Below, piece after piece: positions 57,361 through 64,000 of a DNA stretch of 64,000 bases. Positions within the stretch are counted from its first letter, which is position 1; the number at the start of each line of letters is the position of its first letter. Under the pieces are notes generated by a model. That model saw only the letters and a program-made list of their open reading frames with translations, did not search any database and had not been told where the DNA came from. A program made the position numbers and the translations under genes. Origin of the DNA: Saccharum officinarum (Eukaryota; Streptophyta; Magnoliopsida; Poales; Poaceae); contig CM036158.1 of NCBI GenBank assembly GCA_020631735.1, positions 87,041,248 through 87,105,247 on the forward strand. The letters are read 5' to 3'.

Positions 57361-60300
57361 CTTAACCAGCAGACTCCCCAGAGACAGAGCAGCCACCAGA
57401 AGACCGCACCTAACTCAGGAAGGGTGAATCACTTGTCCCAGGAAACTGCAGTGGAGGAGCCAGAAGTTATGCTTGGTACGTTCGATGTTCACTCTACTCC
57501 CGCCACTGTACTTTTTGATTCTGGAGCATCACATTCTTTCATATCGCAATCGTTTGTTAGAATACATAGAATCCATTTATGTGCCATGAAGAACCCTATC
57601 TTAGTAAACTCACCTGGTGGAAGCATGCCAGCATCTTATCGCTGTCTTCCGATTAGTCTCAACTTAAGGGGGGTAGAGTTTACAGTTAGCCCGATAGTAT
57701 TGAGAACAGCTGGGATTGATCTTATATTGGGAATGGATTGGATGATGCAACAACAAGCAGAGATTCAGTGTAAGAATAAATCAGTTGTACTGACAACACC
57801 AAAGGGTGATAGAATCAGGGTTGAAGTAAAAGTGCAAAAACAAGAGACTGCTACAGTGAACCAGCTCAATGATGGTGCCAACCAGGAAGATCCAGTTGTG
57901 GAGGAGTTTCCAGATGTGTTTCCAGAGGAATTGCCAGGTATGCCACCAGACCGTGACATTGAATTTATTATTGAATTATTACCTAGAACTGCACCTATAG
58001 CTAAGCGTCCATATAGAATGGGAGTAAATGAATTAGAAGAACTTAAGAAACAAATTAAGGAGTTGCAGGATAAGGGTTTTATTCGTCCTAGTTCTTCACC
58101 TTGGGGAGCACCAGTGATTTTTGTGGATAAGAAAGATGGAACTCAGAGGATGTGTGTAGATTATCGGTCTCTTAATGAGGTTACTATTAAGAACAAGTAC
58201 CCATTGCCTAGGATTGATGATCTGTTTGATCAGTTGAGAGGAGCTTGTGTATTTTCCAAGATTGATCTTCGTTCTGGGTATCATCAGTTGAAGATTCGTG
58301 CTAGTGATATACCAAGGACAGCTTTTACTACTCGGTATGGGTTGTATGAGTATACGGTGATGTCTTTTGGTTTGACTAATGCCCCTGCATACTTCATGTA
58401 CTTAATGAATAAGGTGTTCATGGAATATCTGGATAAGTTTGTAGTGGTATTTATCGATGATATTCTAGTATTTTCCAAGACTGAGGAAGAACATGCGGAA
58501 CATTTGAGGTTGGTCTTGCAGAAGCTCAGAGAACACCAACTATATGCAAAGAGGAGTAAATGTGAGTTTTGGTTGAAGGAAGTTTCTTTTCTAGGTCACA
58601 TTGTCTCTAATGGAGGAATATCAGTAGATCCTGGTAAGGTGAAAGATGTATTGAATTGGAAACCACCCATCAATGTGAGTGAGATCCGTAGCTTCTTGGG
58701 ATTAGCTGGTTATTATAGAAGATTTATAGAGGGATTTTCAAAGCTTGCAAAACCAATGACTGCATTATTGGAGAAGAATGCCAAGTTTGTGTGGTCCGAG
58801 AAGTGTCAGGCCAATTTTGAGGAGCTAAAGAAGAGATTGACGACTGCACCCGTCTTAGTTTTGCCAGATCTGAGTAAACCTTTCTCTATCTATTGTGATG
58901 CATCTCGATTGGGTTTGGGATGTGTACTGATGCAAGAAGGTAGAGTTGTGGCATATGCATCAAGGCAGTTGAGGAAGCATGAGTTAAATTACCCTACTCA
59001 TGATTTGGAATTAGCTGCAGTAGTTCATGCATTAAAGATATGGAGACATTATTTGATTGGACACAAGAGTGATATATACACTGATCACAAGAGTTTAAGG
59101 TATATCTTTACTCAAACGGATCTGAACTTGAGGCAGCGTAGATGGTTGGAGTTGATAAAAGACTATGATCTAGAGGTGCATTATCATCCAGGAAAGGCCA
59201 ACGTTGTTGCTGATGCTCTTAGTAGGAAAAGTTATGCAAATGAAATACAAGTAATGCTTATGCCAAAGGAATTATGTGCCGAGTGCAAGTATTTGAACTT
59301 AGGATTTACTACCAATGCAGTGGAATTAGTATTAGAGCCTACTCTAGAGCAAGAGATCCGTAAAGGTCAGCAGAAGGATGAAAAGTTGAGGGAGATAGCT
59401 GAAAACATAGCGAAAGGTAAATCTCCAGGGTTCCGTAAGGATGATAATGGTACGCTATGGTTTGGAAAAAGGCTGTGTGTGCCTGAAGATAAGGATATCA
59501 GAATGGTAATTCTGCGTGAAGCTCATGAGTCAGCTTATTCCATACATCCGGGGAGTACTAAGATGTATTTGGATCTAAAAGAGAAATATTGGTGGTACGG
59601 TTTAAAGAGAGATGTTGCTGAGTATGTTGCTTTGTGTGATACTTGTCAAAGAGTGAAAGCGGAACATCAGAGACCTGCAGGATTGCTACAGCCTATGCAG
59701 ATACCCGAGTGGAAATGGGAAGAGGTTGGTATGGATTTTATAGTTGGGTTGCCACGGACTCAAAGAGGATATGATTCAATTTGGGTGATAGTGGATCGTC
59801 TGACTAAGGTTGCTCATTTTCTGCCTGTGAAGACTACATATAGCAGTGCAAAGTTGGCAGAATTGTATATGGAAAGAATAGTGAGTCTACATGGAGTACC
59901 TAAAAAGATCGTGTCTGACCGAGGTACTCAGTTTACATCTCATTATTGGCAAAAGATACATGAATCATTGGGAACCAAATTAAATTTTAGTACCGCTTAT
60001 CATCCTCAGACAGATGGTCAAACGGAGAGAATTAATCAGATATTGGAAGATATGTTGAGAGCTTGTGCTTTACAATATGGTACGAGTTGGGATAAGAGTT
60101 TGCCTTACGCAGAGTTCTCTTATAACAATAGTTATCAGAAGAGTCTTCAAATGGCACCGTTTGAGGCTCTGTATGGACGAAAATGTAGAACCCCGTTATT
60201 CTGGAATCAGACAGGGGAGAGTCAAGTGTATGGGCCTGATGTATTAAAGGATGCTGAAAAGAAAGTGAGAATGATTAGAGATAATCTAAAAATAGCACAG

Positions 60301-60771
60301 TCCAGACAGAAAAGCTATGCTGATACTCGCAGAAGGGAGTTGACTTTTGAGGTAGGGGATTATGTATATTTGAAAGTATCGCCAATGAGGAGTGTGAGAA
60401 GGTTCAACATGAAGGGTAAATTGGCACCAAGATATATTGGACCTTTCAAGATTATAGAGAGACGTGGTGAAGTGGCATATCAGTTGGAATTACCTGAAAG
60501 TTTGGCAGGTGTACATGATGTGTTCCATGTGTCTCAATTGAAGAAATGTTTACGAGTACCAGATGAGCAGATTCCATTAGAGGAACTTACTGTTAAGGAG
60601 GATCTTACATATGAAGAGTTTCCGGTTAAAATTTTAGAGACTGCAGACAGAGTCACAAGAAGTAGAACAATCAAAATGTGTAAAGTACAATGGAATCGGT
60701 ACACAGCAGAAGAGGCTACTTGGGAACGAGAAGAGGATCTGAGAAAAACCTACCCGCAATTGTTTGAGTAA
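57310..60771 (+). CDS. pol of element B (protease, RT, RNase H, integrase, chromodomain)
   Basis: An open frame of more than 1140 residues. From the zinc knuckle onward: aspartic protease [15 protein letters not shown] with [21 protein letters not shown] and the active site [11 protein letters not shown]; RNase H with [25 protein letters not shown] and YTDHKSLRY; and integrase. The integrase has a zinc-binding region including [11 protein letters not shown], and catalytic residues in [17 protein letters not shown] and the [11 protein letters not shown] helix. [15 protein letters not shown] module follows, then a C-terminal chromodomain-like segment ([10 protein letters not shown]...[17 protein letters not shown]). 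This order and C-terminus define a Tekay/Del chromovirus. The pol frame is intact, but the gag damage upstream would prevent normal translation of a polyprotein. Confidence 0.93.
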   Translation, partial: CFRCGKEGHLSYNCPEKLNQQTPQRQSSHQKTAPNSGRVNHLSQETAVEEPEVMLGTFDVHSTPATVLFDSGASHSFISQSFVRIHRIHLCAMKNPILVNSPGGSMPASYRCLPISLNLRGVEFTVSPIVLRTAGIDLILGMDWMMQQQAEIQCKNKSVVLTTPKGDRIRVEVKVQKQETATVNQLNDGANQEDPVVEEFPDVFPEELPGMPPDRDIEFIIELLPRTAPIAKRPYRMGVNELEELKKQIKELQDKGFIRPSSSPWGAPVIFVDKKDGTQRMCVDYRSLNEVTIKNKYPLPRIDDLFDQLRGACVFSKIDLRSGYHQLKIRASDIPRTAFTTRYGLYEYTVMSFGLTNAPAYFMYLMNKVFMEYLDKFVVVFIDDILVFSKTEEEHAEHLRLVLQKLREHQLYAKRSKCEFWLKEVSFLGHIVSNGGISVDPGKVKDVLNWKPPINVSEIRSFLGLAGYYRRFIEGFSKLAKPMTALLEKNAKFVWSEKCQANFEELKKRLTTAPVLVLPDLSKPFSIYCDASRLGLGCVLMQEGRVVAYASRQLRKHELNYPTHDLELAAVVHALKIWRHYLIGHKSDIYTDHKSLRYIFTQTDLNLRQRRWLELIKDYDLEVHYHPGKANVVADALSRKSYANEIQVMLMPKELCAECKYLNLGFTTNAVELVLEPTLEQEIRKGQQKDEKLREIAENIAKGKSPGFRKDDNGTLWFGKRLCVPEDKDIRMVILREAHESAYSIHPGSTKMYLDLKEKYWWYGLKRDVAEYVALCDTCQRVKAEHQRPAGLLQPMQIPEWKWEEVGMDFIVGLPRTQRGYDSIWVIVDRLTKVAHFLPVKTTYSSAKLAELYMERIVSLHGVPKKIVSDRGTQFTSHYWQKIHESLGTKLNFSTAYHPQTDGQTERINQILEDMLRACALQYGTSWDKSLPYAEFSYNNSYQKSLQMAPFEALYGRKCRTPLFWNQTGESQVYGPDVLKDAEKKVRMIRDNLKIAQSRQKSYADTRRRELTFEVGDYVYLKVSPMRSVRRFNMKGKLAPRYIGPFKIIERRGEVAYQLELPESLAGVHDVFHVSQLKKCLRVPDEQIPLEELTVKEDLTYEEFPVKILETADRVTRSRTIKMCKVQWNRYTAEEATWEREEDLRKTYPQLFE

Positions 60772-60804
60772 GCATCGGTCGAATCTCGGGACGAGATTTA
60801 TCTT

Positions 60805-60812
60805 AAGGGGGG
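60805..60812 (+). other. polypurine tract of element B
   Basis: AAGGGGGG, followed by TAGAAT and the start of LTR_c. Confidence 0.85.
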
Positions 60813-60818
60813 TAGAAT

Positions 60819-63560
60819 TGTAACACCCTAAAAATTTGAAAAGAAGAAAAATAGGAAAAACATGATTTTTATATTTATTTTGTGAAGCATGCAAAATTTA
60901 GAATAAGAATAATTTTTATAAATTTAAAATTAAATATAAGAGTAGAAACATGTTTGTGCACTCATGCTGTTGCATTTAAATTTTTGAGATGAGTGGTTTG
61001 ATTCAAATTCAAATTTGATTCCAAAATCATTTGAAAATGCTTTGAAATAATTGAAAAGGAAAAAGAAAAAGAAAATTTCCTTTCTCCTCGCTTTCGGCCC
61101 GGCAGCCCATCTCTTCACCGCGGCCTTCCTTCTTCTCCTGGGCCGAGCCCGAGCCGCGGCCAGCCGGCCCAACTCGCGCGCGCGCTCGCGTCCCGCACGG
61201 CCGCGTTCTTTCCGCCTGAGCCGCTGACATGTGGGTCCCGCTTGTCAGTGTCTCTTTCAACCTTTCCTTCTTCTTCCTCCGGTGCTTTCCAAAAACGGAC
61301 GCCGTCGTTTCCTTCTTCTCCGATCCGAAGCCGCCGCAAATCTCCGCGCCTTCCTTGTTTCCTCGCGCCTCCGGACTATAAAAACGGAGCCCCGCATGAT
61401 TCCGCCCTCATCCCGTCTCATCGGTAGCCGATTTGGAGCTCGGGAGCTAGGTTACCGCGAGCACGAGATCCACCGTCCGCCCCTTCAAGCCGCACGCGCT
61501 CATTGCTTCGTCCCCGGTCACGATTCTGCCCTAGGTGAGTTCGCGTTGAAGTTATCTACCTGCCGGTACCTTTGTTTTGCGATTTCGTGCACCACAGAGC
61601 GAGATAGGCTCCACCCGGTCATGGCGCCGCCGCGGGAAGCTCGCCGTCGGCTGATTCCGACCGGAGCGCCGCCGGTTACCTCCTCGATCCGATCTGGACC
61701 GTCCGATCTAAATCCAATGGCTAGAATTAGAAGATACCGGTTCGTTTGTAAAATTGTAAAAGAAACCCTGAAGTTTTTAAGTATAGAACCCGCAGTCCTA
61801 AAACGTAAAGCTCAGAGTACGCTTTGATCGGTTGAAAACGTATTTCGTCTCGGTAAATGAAAAATACGCTTTCTGATATTTACAGTTTTGCCATTCAGAT
61901 TGTTTTAGTTGTAGAATTTTCGTTTTAGCTCCGATTTGATCCATTCAAATTGCGTTAGATTCATATTTGCGAGCTCTACATGATGATAGAACTGTACAGT
62001 AGGTTTGAGATAATTTATTTTCGAGTTTTTATTAAAGTATTTATTTTTCTATAGGAAATCTTTGGAAATTCATAACTTTGTCGTTTTAGATCCGATTTTC
62101 GTGATCTTCGCGTCTGTGTGATCCTAGCAAGTTGTAGATTCATTTTAAAGACTTTTTATTTTATTTTCTTACTGTTGGTGTATTGTTCTAATTATAGTCT
62201 TGTTTGTATATGCATGATTGCCTCTGGATGTGTGTTGTTGATAATGGTTGATCGAGTTTAGACGGTGAGAAATTCGTTGGAGATCAAGAGCTTTACTACG
62301 AGCAAGATCTTCAGGACCAGTTTGAGCAAGGCAAGTATAGCATGGGATTATCCTTGTTGTCCTATTCACCTTATGCAATTAATATCATTATGCATTTATT
62401 CCTTGTTAAGGATGACTTAGCGATTGATCCTTTACCTTGGTACCTATTATTTTGCATTGAGTAGTTTGGCTAGTGCTTAAACATGGACTATGATCATGTA
62501 ATTTGACTAATGGAATATGCAATAAACATTAAAAGATGATTTTTATTACTGTTAAAGGGTACTAGAGCATGGGGATTACTTTTGATGCTCTAATTGCTCT
62601 CCATAAGGACTCATCTATAAGCGACAATCCGGGATTTACAGTACAACTGTGGGGGCTATATGGCTCTGGCTTTAGTCATATAGAAGGACCTTTTCTAGCT
62701 TGTTAGAGGTATTCCTTTATGGCGTAAGAATGGCTTGACGAATCGGGTATAGTGCGGCCTCTGTCCTCATGTGTATAGGCTGCGTGTTATTGTGCCATCA
62801 GGAAGGGGGGCTCTACATCTGTTTGCCGAGTGAAATCTAATGACCCTAACTTGTTAGACGAACCTTCGAAAGACTTCATAGTGTTTACCCTGCCTGCTCA
62901 CCTTGGTAGTGTTTTGGGAGTAATTAACCCGGGCATTTGGGTAACACGACTCACAGTGAAAGTGTACAACCTCTGCAGAGTGTAAAACTGTTATAACAGC
63001 CGTGCTCACGGTTACGAGTGGCCTTGGACCCTTATGGAATAGTTGAATAATTGTTTATGATTATGTTTATGCTATTCGTTAATCATTTCACATGGATCAT
63101 ATGTTTAATGTTTATATTGAGACATTTTGATGTTATTGTTATGCTAAAATCATGCTAACTAAAAGCTACATGCTGATAAACCAATGAATATGCCTTTTTG
63201 AGCCTCATGAACCCCATGTTACACTTGTTGAGTACGAGATGTACTTACGCTTGTTTATTTCTTTTACTTGGATAAAAATCCCGGATGGGTAACAGATGGA
63301 GGTAATAGTGACTACTACGCCTACTTCCCTGAAGATTACTAGTCTTGCTGTCAACCAGTCAATGTACCTGTGACTGGAGCTACCACGAGAGAATTTTATT
63401 TATACTTCCGCTACGTTTGTGTTAAGACTATGTGTTTAAATATCGTGATGTAATAACATTTGTGATGATACTTCTGTTATAATTTGTGAACTTATGTGTG
63501 ATTGATCTCTGGGCGCACATAAGGATATGCATTCCATTTGGTCGATAAATGGGTGTGACA
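60819..63560 (+). repeat. LTR_c, 3' LTR of element B
   Basis: 2742 bp, same ends as LTR_b, with scattered substitutions and compensating small indels. It lies 190 bp upstream of the start codon of the partial gene at 63751 and in the same orientation. Confidence 0.93.
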
Positions 63561-63750
63561 ACCCCATCGCCCATCTTATCCATTCCCCGCACCCGCCGCT
63601 CTCGTCTCCCACTCCCACCGCCGCCGCACGCCTTCACTGCCAACGGCAGCGCCCTCCGTCACTCCCACTGGCCGCACATAGATCCACCCACCCCTTCACT
63701 CGATCTCCGTCCTCGGCATCCGGATCTAAGTTCTTGAAGCCGCGGCAGCG

Positions 63751-64000
63751 ATGGATGGATTCGACAGCAACGACGACAACCACGGCGGGTACCATGGCTA
63801 CGACGACGACAGCGGCAACGTCAACGACGACGATGGGTATGACAACGACGCGCAAAGCAGGTATTTCCTGCCGCAGCGCACACCCTTGTTCCCAGGCGCC
63901 GGGGGCGCCGTCTTCCGCGATGACATGCAAGGCTATGGGGGTTCCAGCGGCGTCAACCGTCCCCGCCTGGGCATCGAGTCACTAGACCTCAACGACTCCA
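63751..64000 (+). CDS. partial 5' coding region, Asp/Asn/Gly-rich protein, unidentified
   Basis: The ATG at 63751 opens a frame that stays open to the window edge (83 codons). The first 35 residues are strongly Asp/Asn/Gly/Tyr-rich. They are followed by FLPQRTPLFPGAGGAVFRDD and a GIESLDLNDS motif. Acidic N-termini followed by a LDLN motif occur in many grass SANT/Myb-like or NAM-associated proteins, including Harbinger-derived ones, but I cannot identify the family from this much. The upstream 63561-63750 is C-rich and leader-like. The rest of the gene lies outside the window. Confidence 0.5.
   Translation, partial: MDGFDSNDDNHGGYHGYDDDSGNVNDDDGYDNDAQSRYFLPQRTPLFPGAGGAVFRDDMQGYGGSSGVNRPRLGIESLDLNDS

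Larger units (their letters stand above)
49158..63560 (+). mobile_element. composite chromovirus array B (three LTRs, two interiors)
   Basis: The order is LTR_a (truncated, 49158-49640), pol fragment (49641-51877), LTR_b (51878-54619), full interior (54620-60818), LTR_c (60819-63560). The left unit lost sequence equivalent to 52361-58580 (6220 bp); the junction has 3 bp of shared GGA. LTR_a and LTR_b differ at one base over 483 bp, while LTR_c shows about ten differences there. Flanks ATTAG (49153-49157) and ACCCC (63561-63565) do not match. The array therefore results from recombination between related Tekay/Del-like elements and is not a single insertion. Confidence 0.88.

Noticed and set aside
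1..64000. tRNA, rRNA, CRISPR or bacterial-type features
   Set aside because: None seen. Intron structure and element types are those of a plant nuclear genome.

Overview
The window is nuclear DNA from a grass (Poaceae). Three things point there: GC-rich, intron-containing host genes with clear plant homologues; dense grass-type miniature elements (Stowaway-like ends reading CTCCCTCC, Tourist-like ends with TAA/TTA target duplications); and Tekay/Del-type Ty3-gypsy chromoviruses with 2.7-4 kb LTRs. The species cannot be fixed from sequence alone; a panicoid grass is a guess. No rRNA, tRNA or CRISPR feature was recognised.

Layout. 1-8.9 kb is transposon-rich intergenic DNA. It holds MITEs, a 2.8-kb LINE-like insertion with a CCHC zinc-knuckle pseudogene (2431-5247), a local tandem duplication whose second copy keeps the empty insertion site, and an RNase H-like fragment. 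9-25.5 kb is a plant mariner-like element: a nearly complete DD39D transposase (8970-11110), then a convergent small Cys-rich ORF. It is split by a 13.5-kb LTR retrotransposon, element A (11975-25439), flanked by a perfect CCGCA duplication. Element A runs on the minus strand and its gag-pol has in-frame stops. 27.4-31.5 kb is a hAT element with 8-bp target duplications and a decayed transposase.

Host genes occupy 32.7-44.5 kb. They are a 16-exon ACT-domain Raf-like kinase of the STY8/17/46 type (+), a DUF3820 protein (-) with one frameshift, a head-to-head PPR-SMR gene (+) resembling At2g17033, and a GDSL esterase/lipase (-) with one frameshift in exon 1. 44.7-49.1 kb is intergenic DNA with a 281-bp TRIM/SMART-like LTR element, a LINE tail and MITEs. 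49.2-63.6 kb is a composite chromovirus array (element B): LTR, deleted pol, LTR, full interior, LTR. At the right edge a partial new coding sequence starts at 63751.

The most striking observation is that both chromoviruses carry an extra ORF between the 5' LTR and gag whose N-terminus resembles the histone H3 tail. Element A's begins MARTKQTARKSTGG and is identical to H3 at 19 of the first 21 residues, including K4, K9 and S10. Element B's is a degenerate version with K9 replaced by Ile and K4 by Arg. Both elements also end integrase with a chromodomain-like segment, the module class that reads methylated H3 tails. In both elements the ATGs of the pre-gag ORF and of gag directly follow CAG or TAG, as if each were reached by splicing.
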